From an uncultured Gammaproteobacteria bacterium (GTDB taxonomy: Bacteria; Pseudomonadota; Gammaproteobacteria; Pseudomonadales; Azotimanducaceae): a DNA stretch of 64,000 bases. Position numbers and translations under genes: made by a program. The DNA lies in contig CAJWNY010000001.1 of the NCBI GenBank assembly GCA_913043815.1, forward strand, positions 1 to 64,000. The letters run 5' to 3'. This document shows positions 42,547-55,112 of this stretch, one piece after another (within the stretch, counting starts at the first letter, position 1; each line of letters opens with the position of its first letter). The notes below the pieces were generated by a model. It ran no database searches, had not been told where the DNA came from, and saw only the letters and a list, made by a program, of their open reading frames with translations.

Positions 42547-43506
42547 CTATGCCTGCTGAATCAAAAGTAGGTTGTAACCGATCCAAGCCATGAGCATTAC
42601 AGATCCCTCAAATCGAGTTATAACGGCTCTAGAATTTAGGCCGTAAGCGAATAGTGCCAGCATAAGGGTTAGAGCCAACATCATCCCACTGTCGCGCCAA
42701 AGTGCGGCGTGGTCCATGTCGGTAGCATGAATCAGTCCCGGCACAGCTAGCACGGCCAGTATATTTAAAATGTTGGAGCCAACGATATTGCCAATAGCAA
42801 TATCTGGTTGGCCTTTTATAGCCGAGCCAAGAGTGGCTGCTAGCTCCGGTAAGCTGGTGCCCACTGCGACAATTGTTAAGCCAATAATCATGTCGCTTAC
42901 GCCTAGGGCGGTGGCAATATTAGTCGCTGCATAAACGAGGATTTGTGCCGAAACCAGCAATACAATCAATCCAACTGTGAGCCAAACAATGCTCTGTCTA
43001 TTTGTCATTTCAGGTAAGTCGTCCAGCTCAGTTGAAATCGCATCGGTTGAGTACTCAGAGTCGCTTTGGGTCACTACTAGCTGCCAAAGAATATAAGCCA
43101 AGCCAAGTAATAAGATTGTGCCGTCGACAAAGTCCAAGCGCCGGTCGAACAGCAGGATAACGGCTAAAAACGTAGCTCCAATCAACCAGGGCAGTTCTTT
43201 GCTCCTGACATTGGCCGAAAATGAAAGGGGGGTAATGATCGCGGTGATCCCTAACACTAGTCCGATATTGGCGATATTTGAGCCAATGGCGTTACCCACA
43301 GCGAGCAAGGAATTGCGATCTAATGCGGCCATGGTGGCTACTACAATCTCTGGTGCGGAAGTGCCTATGGAAACGACTGTAAGGCCGATCATCATTTTTG
43401 ACACGCCCATATTTGCCGCTGTTGCCGCCGCGCCAGACAAAAATTTATCCGCGCTCCAGATTAAGGCAACAAAGCCAAAAACGAGAAGAGTAAGTTGAAT
43501 CCACAT
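42547..43506 (-). CDS. yrbG: Ca2+/Na+ antiporter YrbG family
   Basis: duplicated CaCA motifs GTSAPEIVV / GTSLPELAATL with GNIVGSNILNIL. Confidence 0.93.
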   Translation of the reverse strand: MWIQLTLLVFGFVALIWSADKFLSGAAATAANMGVSKMMIGLTVVSIGTSAPEIVVATMAALDRNSLLAVGNAIGSNIANIGLVLGITAIITPLSFSANVRSKELPWLIGATFLAVILLFDRRLDFVDGTILLLGLAYILWQLVVTQSDSEYSTDAISTELDDLPEMTNRQSIVWLTVGLIVLLVSAQILVYAATNIATALGVSDMIIGLTIVAVGTSLPELAATLGSAIKGQPDIAIGNIVGSNILNILAVLAVPGLIHATDMDHAALWRDSGMMLALTLMLALFAYGLNSRAVITRFEGSVMLMAWIGYNLLLIQQA

Positions 43507-43822
43507 GGATGTTGACTGTCCTTATTTAAAACACGCTAATCTAGTGAAAACGCATTTTAGTCCGATCTGGTCCATGAGCCAAGCAGCTTAGGGTACCAGA
43601 TTATTGCTTTTATAGTCACTAGTGGTAAAAAAATAGCGAGGTAATGGTCAATCTGTTCATGAATGTCGGCTCAAAATTGCGTACCATGTGGTTTGCGAGA
43701 CATATGTTTGTCGCGAGCGGCGCCAACTACCTAAAGGCGATGACACAAAGAAAGCAAAAAGCGTGATCGTAAATTGCGAAAAAAGCTCAAAATCCGAAGT
43801 ACAACGAAGAAAGACGCTGTCC

Positions 43823-45315
<1,493 letters not shown>

Positions 45316-45462
45316 GTCTTCAAGTTGTGCCGAACAAATCAATAAAATCACTACAGCGGCAGGGTTCGTCGTTGCTAGGGAGCTTTTAGCGGTGGTCGAA
45401 AGAAAGTCTGTTTGCCGCTCAATTTGTATTCGATCGAAAATTAATCAAGGCTGATTAGAACT

Positions 45463-46122
45463 ATGGGGTTAGTCATCGCGCTCAATAAGGGCCGTATTTT
45501 TAAAGAGTGTTTGCCTTTGTTGGCGGCCTGTGAGATCCAACCAAGCGAGGACCCGGATAAGTCCAGAAAGCTAATTTTTGACAGCGTTTCTGGTGGCCAC
45601 AAACTTATTGTCACACGCTCAGCTGATGTGCCTACCTATGTGGAGAACGGGGTTGCTGATATAGGCATTACCGGTAAAGACACCATTCTTGAATATGGCG
45701 GTAGCATGAGTTTTTATGAACGTTTGGATCTTAAAATAGGCCAATGTAAGATGATGACAGCTGGGCCAGTGGGTGCACCAGAGCCGGAACATGTGCTCAG
45801 GGTCGCCTCTAAGTTTGTCAATATTACTCGCAAATATTACCAAACTCAGAGTCGGCAAGTGGCGCTGATTAAGCTTTCCGGGGCTATGGAAATTGCCCCT
45901 TTGCTTGGTTTGGCCGATTGTATTGTGGATATCGTAGATACCGGCAATACCCTCCGAGCGAATGGCCTTGAAGAGCGTGAAACTATTTGCGACATCAGCA
46001 CTCGATTGATCGTAAATCGCGCATCTATGAAAACTAAATTCGATGAAGTACAGCGCCTCATTGCTAAGCTCTCTGCTGTGGTTGAAAGCATAGACGAACA
46101 AAAGCAGGTTGGTCAGAAATGA
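45463..46122 (+). CDS. hisG: ATP phosphoribosyltransferase (short form) HisG
   Basis: [39 protein letters not shown]. Confidence 0.95.
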   Translation: MGLVIALNKGRIFKECLPLLAACEIQPSEDPDKSRKLIFDSVSGGHKLIVTRSADVPTYVENGVADIGITGKDTILEYGGSMSFYERLDLKIGQCKMMTAGPVGAPEPEHVLRVASKFVNITRKYYQTQSRQVALIKLSGAMEIAPLLGLADCIVDIVDTGNTLRANGLEERETICDISTRLIVNRASMKTKFDEVQRLIAKLSAVVESIDEQKQVGQK

Positions 46123-47432
46123 GCATTCGCCAAATTTCTTCAATTGCAGATGATTTTCCCCAACAGTTAGACGAGCTACTTGCTTGGGATATGAGTGCAT
46201 CCAGTGATGTCGATGTTGTTGTTGCTGGGATTATTGCTGAAGTTCGGGTAAACGGTGACGAGGCTCTGTTGGCTTACACCGAAAAGTTTGACCGTTTATC
46301 AGCAATTTCAGTGGCCGAGTTTGAAATTAGCCATGAAAGGCTTGCTGCCGCTTGGGCAACTATCGACCCTTTTGCTCAACAAGCTTTGAAAGTTGCTGTG
46401 ATGCGTATTCGACAGTTTCACGAAAAACAGGTGGAGGCATCTTGGTCGTTTACCGATGACCTGGGCAATCAATTGGGTCAGCGCATTAGTCCGATAGAGC
46501 GGGTTGGCGTTTACGTGCCGGGCGGTCGAGCAGCCTATCCATCTAGTGTCTTAATGACGCTAGTGCCAGCAAAAGTGGCTGGCGTTGATGAGGTTGTTGT
46601 CACAGTGCCAACGCCAGATGGTGTGATCAACAACATGGTGTTGGCAGCCCTGCATCTTGCAGGGGCAGATAAGGTATATACCATTGGTGGTGCGCAAGCA
46701 GTAGCTGCAATGGCTTACGGCACAGAAACGATTCAAAAAGTAGATAAGATTGTTGGTCCGGGCAGTGCCTACGTGGCTGCTGCAAAGAAGCAGGTCTTTG
46801 GCCAAGTGGGCATAGATATGATTGCTGGGCCCAGCGAAGTGTTAGTGGTTGCTGACGGTACCACGCCTGTGGAGTGGGCGGTATTAGACCTCTTTTCCCA
46901 AGCCGAACACGACTCTTATGCTCAAAGTATATTGATCAGCCCAGATGCGTATTTTATAAAGGCAGTTGCCGATAAAATTAAAGAAATGTTGCCGGGTATG
47001 CAAAGATCGGAAATTATTGCCGCTTCATTGGAAAGTCGGGGCGCGCTGATTCACTGCGCCGACGCCCAAAACGCCATTGCCATAGCCAATCGCATTGCTC
47101 CGGAGCACTTAGAGTTGGCCGTTGCTGACCCCGAGGAGTGGGTCAAAGGTATACGCCACGCGGGCGCGATATTTATGGGCGCTCATACCGGTGAGACTTT
47201 TGGCGACTACATGGCTGGCCCGTCGCATGTTTTACCTACATTTGGTACTGCTCGATTTGCCTCTCCCCTAGGCGTTTATGATTTCCAGAAGCGTAGCTCT
47301 ATGATTCACATGTCGGGTAAAGGCGCTGCACATTTGTCAACAATGACAGACCTATTAGCAACTAGTGAGGGGTTAGAGGCCCATGCGCTGGCTGCTCGAG
47401 TCAGAGGCCAGGGCAAGATAACTTCAGTTTAG
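46119..47432 (+). CDS. hisD: histidinol dehydrogenase HisD
   Basis: [38 protein letters not shown]. Confidence 0.97.
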   Translation: MSIRQISSIADDFPQQLDELLAWDMSASSDVDVVVAGIIAEVRVNGDEALLAYTEKFDRLSAISVAEFEISHERLAAAWATIDPFAQQALKVAVMRIRQFHEKQVEASWSFTDDLGNQLGQRISPIERVGVYVPGGRAAYPSSVLMTLVPAKVAGVDEVVVTVPTPDGVINNMVLAALHLAGADKVYTIGGAQAVAAMAYGTETIQKVDKIVGPGSAYVAAAKKQVFGQVGIDMIAGPSEVLVVADGTTPVEWAVLDLFSQAEHDSYAQSILISPDAYFIKAVADKIKEMLPGMQRSEIIAASLESRGALIHCADAQNAIAIANRIAPEHLELAVADPEEWVKGIRHAGAIFMGAHTGETFGDYMAGPSHVLPTFGTARFASPLGVYDFQKRSSMIHMSGKGAAHLSTMTDLLATSEGLEAHALAARVRGQGKITSV

Positions 47433-47524
47433 GATTCATCTAAATCGGGCAGATTCCCACGAAGGAGTCTGATCTGGACAAGAGCCTCATAGCCGAAAAA
47501 ATACAGAGCAAAGAAATTCGATAG

Positions 47525-48676
47525 ATGCGCCAAAGTCCTGAAGAAAAATATCAACATTGTTTAAGCGATGGCAAAATGTTGGCCGACCCAGCGCAGGCTG
47601 AAGTGATGCGGCGTCTAACGGAACTGTTTCTTCGAATAGAGCTTAGTGATGGCAAAAATAAAACCATTTGGCCCTTGCTGACTGGTTGGGTTTCTGGATT
47701 GTTTCCAGCTGCGCCGATTCAACCCCAGCGCGGATTGTATTTGTGGGGTGGTGTTGGCCGCGGTAAGACGATGATGATGGATCTGTTTTGCACGTGTTTA
47801 CCGGCGGACAGAACCTTGCGTATGCACTTTCACAGGTTCATGCGTCGTGTGCATGTCAGTCTTGGGCGGAATTCTGGAGCCTCCAATCCTCTCCATAAAG
47901 TCGCGGATGAGTTTGCTGCTGAAGCCAATATTTTATGCTTTGATGAGTTTTTCGTTTCTGATATTGGCGACGCTATGATTCTGGGGGAGTTAATGACGGC
48001 AATGTTTGCGCGGGGCGTCAGTTTGGTTGCTACTTCCAATGTTGAACCTCAAAACCTTTACCTGAACGGCCTTCAGCGATCTCGCTTCTTGCCAGCAATA
48101 GAGCAAATTTATCAATACTGCGACATCTGGGAAATTGACCAAGGCCAAGATTTCCGGTTGCGTACATTGCAGCAAGCTGAGCTTTATCACTTTCCGCTAG
48201 ACCAGGTCGCGCAACAGAGCATGGCAGCTAGTTTTAGCGCTTTGGCCTCAGAGCCGGAGCGTAATGACGTGGCTCTAGAGGTTGAAAACCGAAAGATCCT
48301 TGCGCAAAAGCTAGCGGGAGATGTTGTCTGGTTTGAGTTTGCGAATATATGTGAAGGGCCAAGAAGTCAGAACGACTACATTGAGTTGGCAACAGTCTTT
48401 AGTACGGTTTTTGTCAGCAGTATTCCTACCCTAACGGTTGATAGAGAGGATGCCGCTCGGCGGTTTATCAGTTTAGTCGATGAGTTTTATGACCGGGGAG
48501 TTAAGTTAATTATTTCCGCAGAGCAATCGATAACAACTTTATATCAGGGGCGGCGCCTAGCATTTGAATTCGAGCGCACGCAAAGTCGATTATTAGAGAT
48601 GCAATCTGAGGAATATTTGGCAGGAGCTCATCAAGCCGTTAGCCGGAACTCGAAAGAGTCGAATTCTCAGTTGTAA
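47525..48676 (+). CDS. zapE: cell division ATPase ZapE
   Basis: AFG1-like: GLYLWGGVGRGKTMMMDLF, LCFDEFFVSDIGDAMIL. Confidence 0.94.
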   Translation: MRQSPEEKYQHCLSDGKMLADPAQAEVMRRLTELFLRIELSDGKNKTIWPLLTGWVSGLFPAAPIQPQRGLYLWGGVGRGKTMMMDLFCTCLPADRTLRMHFHRFMRRVHVSLGRNSGASNPLHKVADEFAAEANILCFDEFFVSDIGDAMILGELMTAMFARGVSLVATSNVEPQNLYLNGLQRSRFLPAIEQIYQYCDIWEIDQGQDFRLRTLQQAELYHFPLDQVAQQSMAASFSALASEPERNDVALEVENRKILAQKLAGDVVWFEFANICEGPRSQNDYIELATVFSTVFVSSIPTLTVDREDAARRFISLVDEFYDRGVKLIISAEQSITTLYQGRRLAFEFERTQSRLLEMQSEEYLAGAHQAVSRNSKESNSQL

Positions 48677-49059
48677 AGCGCTTAGCGCTCCTCTATCATT
48701 CGCGTCCCGAAATTCCGACGCAGACTCATAGGCATTGGTCTTGTGAGATAAACTAAATTTTGGTCAATGTCGGTGAAAAAAGTCATTTAAACGACTGTTG
48801 ATTATGTTTTACACGCGATGTCGGCGGAGCCGATGTCTCGAGAGTACGGCAGACTAGAAACGATAGGTGTAGACGTACAGTTACAAAACATATTGAAATG
48901 TCTTGTACTTAAAGAAATAGACTAATGGTGATTAAGTGATTGACCTTAGGTCCGGCAATGGATTTGGGTTGATAGAAGAGCAAACATAGAGCAAATGACG
49001 CACGACAGCGTTGATAAGAGTTGACTTATAAAGTCAGCGCTGCGCAAAAGAGGTACAGA

Positions 49060-49497
49060 ATGAAAACAACAGTGAGCATGCGCGAGCAAGACGTTGAAAG
49101 ATCCTGGTGGGTAATAGACGCCGAAGATCAAACCCTTGGTCGTATAGCAACCGAGATAGCCAGTCGGCTTCGCGGCAAACACAAGCCAGAATTCACCCCC
49201 CACGTTGACACTGGAGATTTCATTGTCGTTGTAAACGCCGAAAAGGTACGGGTTACGGGTAATAAAGAAAAAGGCAAGTTGTACTGGCGACACTCTGGTT
49301 ACCCTGGTGGTATCCGCAGCACTGATGTGTCTACTATGCGGGCTGAACATCCAGAGCGAATGATTGAAATCGCAGTCAGAGGTATGCTGCCTAAGAACCC
49401 ATTAGGTCGCGCTATGTTTCGCAAGTTAAAAGTTTATGCAGGCGGAGAACATCCGCACGCCGCCCAGCAACCTAAAGCTCTGGAGCTACAGAGATGA
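49060..49497 (+). CDS. rplM: 50S ribosomal protein uL13
   Basis: [41 protein letters not shown]; start chosen at MKTTVSM. Confidence 0.96.
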   Translation: MKTTVSMREQDVERSWWVIDAEDQTLGRIATEIASRLRGKHKPEFTPHVDTGDFIVVVNAEKVRVTGNKEKGKLYWRHSGYPGGIRSTDVSTMRAEHPERMIEIAVRGMLPKNPLGRAMFRKLKVYAGGEHPHAAQQPKALELQR

Positions 49498-49883
49498 CAG
49501 ATTATAATTACGGTACTGGTCGCAGAAAAACTGCGGCAGCCAGGGTATTTCTTTCGACTGGAACTGGAAAGATTTCGGTAAATGCGCAGTCTTTGGAGGA
49601 ATTTTTTGGTCGCGAAACCTCTCGAATGGTTGTGCGTCAACCACTAGAGGTGGCTGACATGACCGACAAGCTAGACGTGAAAATTACCGTTCGCGGCGGT
49701 GGGAACTCAGGCCAAGCCGGTGCAATTCGCCACGGCATCGCCCGTGCCCTAGTTGATTTTGACGAAAACTTCCGAGGCCCAATGCGCCAAGCAGGGTTCT
49801 TAACCCGAGATGCGCGTGCAGTAGAGAGAAAGAAAATCGGCCTACGCAAAGCGCGGAAGCGACCACAGTTTTCAAAACGATAA
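49494..49883 (+). CDS. rpsI: 30S ribosomal protein uS9
   Basis: [15 protein letters not shown]...KRPQFSKR. Confidence 0.97.
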   Translation: MTDYNYGTGRRKTAAARVFLSTGTGKISVNAQSLEEFFGRETSRMVVRQPLEVADMTDKLDVKITVRGGGNSGQAGAIRHGIARALVDFDENFRGPMRQAGFLTRDARAVERKKIGLRKARKRPQFSKR

Positions 49884-50156
49884 GACACCGTTTTTCTCGC
49901 CAAAAGTTTGCCAAGCGGTTGCCCCGCTTAGATGTGTGGTAAAATTTGGAAGTAAGAGAAAGTCGCACTTTTTGTCATGTGCGTTCACTAATAGCGCGAG
50001 TCTCTCGCTTTCCGTATTAATTATGAGCTAGATAACAGGGTCGAAAATATCGGATCTTTTGGTAGATTCATTGTTTTAAAAAAAATCTTGTCTACGGGAC
50101 GTAGGGAACGTTACTTCGGTCAAGGATAAATCACCAGATTATGGGAGCTAACTGCC

Positions 50157-50798
50157 GTGAGCGATGGCGATGTGGCTATAGTTTCAGCCAAAGACGATAA
50201 TAAAGATGCGACCTCGGGTGGCGTCAACAGAGACAGAAGGTACTTTCTAATTCAAGCAACGTCGGCGGTGGCGGCGGTGGGTGTACTCGGAGCGGCCTGG
50301 CCTTTCGTCAAGTATTGGACGCCGAGCGCCAAAGCAAGAGCGGCCGGTGCGCCAGTGAAAATTGATTTTTCTAAGTTAGTTCCGGGCGAAATGTTGAGCC
50401 CGATCGTAGCTTGGAGAGGAAAGCCTATATTCGTTGTTTGGCGAGACAATCAAGCTATCGAGTCACTCAAATCGGATACTTCTGATCTCGCCGACCCAGA
50501 TTCTTTAAATCCAGATCAGCAGCCAGAGTTTGCAGTCAACGCGTGGAGGTCTGTAAAGCCTGAGATAGGTGTTTATCTGGGAATTTGCACGCACTTAGGG
50601 TGCTCTCCTAAGTACGTTTTAACCGATAATTTCGAAGCTTCTGGCCAAGGAGGCTTTTTTTGCCCATGCCATGGCTCGAAGTTTGACTTAGCTGGCCGTG
50701 TGGTGAAAGGCGTGCCGGCACCCGATAACCTTCAGGTGCCGCCCTATCGTTTTGTTTCTGACACGGTGATAGTAATTGGCGAAGAAGGTACTGCTTAA
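50157..50798 (+). CDS. petA: ubiquinol-cytochrome c reductase iron-sulfur subunit
   Basis: Rieske motifs CTHLGCSP and CPCHGSKFD. Confidence 0.96.
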   Translation: MSDGDVAIVSAKDDNKDATSGGVNRDRRYFLIQATSAVAAVGVLGAAWPFVKYWTPSAKARAAGAPVKIDFSKLVPGEMLSPIVAWRGKPIFVVWRDNQAIESLKSDTSDLADPDSLNPDQQPEFAVNAWRSVKPEIGVYLGICTHLGCSPKYVLTDNFEASGQGGFFCPCHGSKFDLAGRVVKGVPAPDNLQVPPYRFVSDTVIVIGEEGTA

Positions 50799-52066
50799 TG
50801 GAAAAATCTAAAACACAAACTGGGCCAACGAAGCTAGAGTCAGCTATGGGCTGGCTAGACAAGCGCTTTCCAGCGACCGAGACATTTGAATACCATATGT
50901 CTAAGTATTACGCGCCCAAGAATTTTAATTTCTGGTACTACTTTGGCTTTCTCGCCATGTTCGTACTTGTTAACCAGCTAGTTACGGGCGTTTGGTTGAC
51001 AATGAATTATGTTCCTAGTGGGGACGGAGCTTTCGCTTCTGTGGAATATATTATGCGCGATGTGGAATATGGCTGGTTGTTACGATATCTGCACTCTACC
51101 GGGGCATCATTCTTCTTTATCGTGATATACCTACATATGTATCGTGCCCTGCGTTATGGCTCTTACCGGGGGCCTCGTGAGTTACTTTGGCTTATCGGTA
51201 TGGCAATTTTCATCGCTCTGATGGCCGAAGGTTTCTTTGGTTACCTACTCCCATGGGGAAACATGTCCTATTGGGGCGCTCAAGTCATTGTGTCGTTGTT
51301 TGGGGCCATCCCCTTTATAGGGCCTGAGTTGATGGAATGGATTCGTGGTGACTTTTTGATGTCAGACACTACACTGAATCGTTTCTTTGCCCTGCACGTG
51401 GTGGCGCTGCCGCTCGTCTTGTGTATTCTGATCTTTGTTCACTTGGTCGCATTGCATCACGTAGGTTCAAACAATCCAGATGGCATCGAGATTAAGAAAA
51501 ATAAGGATGCAGATGGCATTCCCTTAGATGGAATTCCTTTTCATCCTTATTACACCGTTCATGACATTCACGCTATGGTGGTGTTCTTGTTTATCTTTTG
51601 TGGTGTTGTGTTTTTTGCGCCTGAAATGGGGGGGTATTTCTTAGAAGCTCCAAACTTTGACATGGCTGACCCGTTGAAGACGCCGGATCATATTGCACCA
51701 GTCTGGTACTACACGCCGTTTTACGCGATGCTTCGCGCAGCGACCTACCCCCTATTTGGTATGTCAGCAAAGTTTTGGGGATTTGTTGTGATGGCCGGTG
51801 CCATTGTAATTCCTGCAGTACTTCCTTGGTTGGATCGCAGCCCGGTTAAATCCATGCGCTATAAAGGGGTCTGGTCGAGAATGATGCTTTCGTTGTTCGT
51901 TATCAGCTTTTTTATATTGGGATACCTAGGCACTCAAGCGCCCTCCAAACTCGGTACAATTATGGCTCAGATTTGTACTACGATTTATTTTTCTTACTTT
52001 ATCTTAATGCCATGGTACACCAGAGTAGAAAAAACGAAGCCGGAACCGGAGAGGGTAACGGGATAA
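50798..52066 (+). CDS. petB: cytochrome b
   Basis: cytochrome b/b6 with conserved His helices, LLPWGNMSYWGAQV. Confidence 0.96.
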   Translation: MEKSKTQTGPTKLESAMGWLDKRFPATETFEYHMSKYYAPKNFNFWYYFGFLAMFVLVNQLVTGVWLTMNYVPSGDGAFASVEYIMRDVEYGWLLRYLHSTGASFFFIVIYLHMYRALRYGSYRGPRELLWLIGMAIFIALMAEGFFGYLLPWGNMSYWGAQVIVSLFGAIPFIGPELMEWIRGDFLMSDTTLNRFFALHVVALPLVLCILIFVHLVALHHVGSNNPDGIEIKKNKDADGIPLDGIPFHPYYTVHDIHAMVVFLFIFCGVVFFAPEMGGYFLEAPNFDMADPLKTPDHIAPVWYYTPFYAMLRAATYPLFGMSAKFWGFVVMAGAIVIPAVLPWLDRSPVKSMRYKGVWSRMMLSLFVISFFILGYLGTQAPSKLGTIMAQICTTIYFSYFILMPWYTRVEKTKPEPERVTG

Positions 52067-52788
52067 TGAAGAAGTTTTTACTAGTAGTTTTAATACTTCT
52101 TCCTTTAACGGGATGGTCGGCCAGTACTAACAACTGGCCGATGGAAGAGTTCGACGGTGATCTCGAAAACTTGCCTAGTCTCCAAAGTGGCTTTCAGTTG
52201 TATACGAACTATTGCCTAGGTTGCCACACTTTGCAGTTCCAACGTTATGAGCGCACCGCAGATGATCTGGGTATCCCTCATGACATAGCCCTGGAGAACT
52301 TGGTATTCACCGGGCAAAAGATTGGTTCGCTTATCACCAACGCCATGCCAAAACAGGAGTCTAAGGGGTGGTTTGGCGCTGCGCCGCCAGATTTGACATT
52401 AGTCACCCGGGTTAGATCTCCGGAGTGGGTCTATAATTATCTGAAGACATTTTATGCTGACGCGGACCGCCCGATGGGCGCAAATAATAAGGTTTATCCT
52501 AATGTCGGTATGCCTAATGTGTTGTTAGACTTGCAAGGCATCCAGCGACAGGTCTGCAGCGAAGGAAACTGTGATCAGTTGGTGTTAGATCCAGGTACTG
52601 GCAAGATGTCAGCGGAAGAATTCGATGCCGCAATTTATGATTTGACCAATTTTTTATACTACACAGGTGAGCCAACGCGATTACAGCGTCAGCGCACAGG
52701 TATTTACGTCTTACTGTTCCTAGTTTTCTTGGGCTGCTTTACGTACTTGCTTAATCGGGAATATTGGAAAGACATCGACGGCCACTAA
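52066..52788 (+). CDS. petC: cytochrome c1
   Basis: signal peptide, heme motif CLGCH, C-terminal TM; start ATG overlaps petB stop. Confidence 0.94.
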   Translation: MKKFLLVVLILLPLTGWSASTNNWPMEEFDGDLENLPSLQSGFQLYTNYCLGCHTLQFQRYERTADDLGIPHDIALENLVFTGQKIGSLITNAMPKQESKGWFGAAPPDLTLVTRVRSPEWVYNYLKTFYADADRPMGANNKVYPNVGMPNVLLDLQGIQRQVCSEGNCDQLVLDPGTGKMSAEEFDAAIYDLTNFLYYTGEPTRLQRQRTGIYVLLFLVFLGCFTYLLNREYWKDIDGH

Positions 52789-52865
52789 AGATTGCTTGTG
52801 CAGTTTCCAGTCCTGGAGGCTGCTTCGAGGTCCGACCAGTTTGAATTTTAGAAAGTGAGAAGCGA

Positions 52866-53498
52866 ATGAGTATTGTTACAAAAAGATCGTCAATGACACT
52901 TTTTTCTGACCCCAGAGATCACTATTCCCATCGAGTACGCATGGTTTTGGCTGAAAAAGGCGTAACCGTTGAAATAATAGATGTGGTCTCTGGAAAGGTA
53001 CCGGAAGATCTTGCTGAAATAAATCCATACAACACTTTACCAACTTTGGCAGATCGTGATTTGGCGCTTTACGAAGCCAACGTTATTATGGAATATCTTG
53101 ACGAAAGATTCCCTCACCCCCCTTTGCTCCCTGTTTATCCAGTTCAACGTGCCCTGTCGCGTCTCTGGATTACACGCGTGGAAAAAGAATGGAGTAGTCG
53201 ACTAGACATTCTTATGGCTGGTAAGGGCAGAGAGACCATTTTAAGCAAGGCTCGTAAAGAACTGCGTGAAAGCATTGTTGCCATTGCCCCAATTTTTGCT
53301 GAAAAGCCTTATTTTATGAATGACGAGTTCTCGTTAGTGGATTGCTGTGTTGCGCCAATTCTATGGCGTCTTAAAGAGGTTGACATCACGCTGCCAGAAA
53401 AATCTACCCGCGCTCTGCATCAATACATGCAGACAATGTTCGAGCGTGATGCATTTCACGCAAGTCTTACCGAGACGGAAATAGAGATGCGCGAGTGA
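52866..53498 (+). CDS. sspA: stringent starvation protein A
   Basis: GST-like SspA family, upstream of sspB. Confidence 0.94.
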   Translation: MSIVTKRSSMTLFSDPRDHYSHRVRMVLAEKGVTVEIIDVVSGKVPEDLAEINPYNTLPTLADRDLALYEANVIMEYLDERFPHPPLLPVYPVQRALSRLWITRVEKEWSSRLDILMAGKGRETILSKARKELRESIVAIAPIFAEKPYFMNDEFSLVDCCVAPILWRLKEVDITLPEKSTRALHQYMQTMFERDAFHASLTETEIEMRE

Positions 53499-53935
53499 AA
53501 GCTCGCCGTCCTTATTTGATGAGGGCTCTCTACGAATGGATCCTTGATAGCGAGGAAATTCCTAATATCTTAGTGGATACAGAGCGCGAAGACGTCATCG
53601 TACCGCGGGAATTTGTCAAAGACGGGCAGATTGTTCTTAACATATCGCCCGACGCTGTGCGTGGTTTGTCCATAACAGATGACTACTTGATGTGTGAGGG
53701 ACGCTTTTCTGGGCGTAGCTTTGAAGTGATATTGCCAATGGCTAGCATTCGCGCAATTTACTGTCGCGGCAGTGGCCAAGGCTTGGTATTTGAAGACGAA
53801 GATTACCCTTTGGATATTACGAGCGAAGGCCTTACATCAATAAGCCCCGTTGGTCCCAATGACTTGGACGACGAGCCTCCAACACCTAAAGGTAGAAAAG
53901 GGCGGCCAAATAAGCCGTCCCTAAAACTGGTCTAA
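53495..53935 (+). CDS. sspB: ClpXP protease specificity-enhancing factor SspB
   Basis: RPYLMRALYEWILDSEEIPNILVDTE. Confidence 0.94.
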   Translation: MKARRPYLMRALYEWILDSEEIPNILVDTEREDVIVPREFVKDGQIVLNISPDAVRGLSITDDYLMCEGRFSGRSFEVILPMASIRAIYCRGSGQGLVFEDEDYPLDITSEGLTSISPVGPNDLDDEPPTPKGRKGRPNKPSLKLV

Positions 53936-54111
53936 GTCTGCGTCCAAGTCTAAGATCAGCCGAGTGGCTCAGTTTCATCCACCCAGTTACCTAGTTCTAC
54001 CTAACAAGCCCACCTAGTCAGTTCTGCGTAGTCAGGCCTACTTAATCACCTTAACGAACCTGCTCCTAACAAAAGACTTCGAGTACAAGCCACCAAGTAA
54101 AACCTAGTGAC

Positions 54112-54127
54112 GGGCTACAACTAGCCC
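54112..54127. terminator. short hairpin between convergent sspB and dolP
   Basis: perfect inverted repeat GGGCTA-caac-TAGCCC; no strong T-tract. Confidence 0.35.
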
Positions 54128-54137
54128 TTGTTGCGGC

Positions 54138-54716
54138 TTATTCTGGGTTTTCTACGTAATCAAAAACCTTTATAATTTTTCTTACGCCAAAAGATTTTTG
54201 CGTTGCTGCAACTGCCGCCTCGCCCTGCTCTTCGGTGATTTTTCCTAACAAATAAATCACGCCATCCTGGGTCTTTACTTTAATTTTGGTTCCGGGGGCA
54301 GCTTTGTCAGCCAATAGGCGAGCCTTCACCTTGCTACTCAAATAACCATCATTAGTTCTGGCCAAGAAAGAAATGGGTCCTTCAACTGTCATGTGGTTAT
54401 GCACGCTGCCTACTTCAACCTTGCTCAAGGCTTCGGTGGTGTCGGTAGCGAGGGTCTTAAGTTCATCGCTGGCTACTTGTCCTAGGAGGAGGACGAGTCC
54501 GTCATAAACGGTGACTACGATATGCGCGCCCTTATAGCCTTCGTCTGCAGCCTTTATTTCTTTTGCTATGACTAATTCTAAAACGTTGTCGTCAATGATG
54601 GTGCCAGCAGACCGTTGTTTGTCTGGATTGCTCGTGCAGGCTACTAGGCTCAGAGAAAGTAGCGCAATTAGGCCTATGTGTGTTTTCTTAATCATTGGAA
54701 TGCATCTCTTATCCAC
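54138..54716 (-). CDS. dolP: BON domain lipoprotein DolP (YraP)
   Basis: lipobox LVAC, two BON domains. Confidence 0.92.
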   Translation of the reverse strand: MDKRCIPMIKKTHIGLIALLSLSLVACTSNPDKQRSAGTIIDDNVLELVIAKEIKAADEGYKGAHIVVTVYDGLVLLLGQVASDELKTLATDTTEALSKVEVGSVHNHMTVEGPISFLARTNDGYLSSKVKARLLADKAAPGTKIKVKTQDGVIYLLGKITEEQGEAAVAATQKSFGVRKIIKVFDYVENPE

Positions 54717-55112
54717 AAAATTTTCGGACTATAGTTTCGCCTTGTCACCGCAACCACGTCAAACCTAACCGGCAAATCATTATATTCAGTGTGTTTGGCT
54801 AAAGAGGCGCGGGCTGTATTGAGTATCTTTGCCTGTTTACGACGATCTACTGTTGCCGCTGGGCTGCCATATATCCCACTGGTTCTGCACCGAACCTCCA
54901 CAAAAACAAGGATGGCATCGGTTAAAGGTGCCGTGCGCGAGTTATATAAGGTGCTCTGGCTGTACTCGCTGAAACAGCTTTCGGTTTTGTCCAGCATGAT
55001 GAGACCAATCTCACCCCAACGCGAATGGTATTTTTTTCTATACACGACAACCCTTGAGCAAAAAGATACCACGCGGCTAATTTCTTCGCCCAGTGTCCGA
55101 GTGATGCTCTTA
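54692..55112 (-). pseudogene. yraN: YraN family (UPF0102) endonuclease-like protein, frameshifted at an A7 run and lacking a canonical start
   Basis: C-terminal frame KKYHSRWGEIGLIML...ILVFVEVRCRTSGIYGSPAATVDRRKQAKIL...; upstream +frame reads ASLGHWAKKLAAWYLFAQGLSCIEKN, the expected N-terminus, joined only by a -1 shift at 55031-55037. Confidence 0.75.

Noticed and set aside
43688-43822. N-terminal extension of the ibaG ORF
   Set aside because: BolA family proteins start at about MQDEIKQRI; upstream residues look like translated leader.
45619-46200. 193-aa minus-strand ORF
   Set aside because: Antisense to hisG/hisD; no domain or plausible start context.
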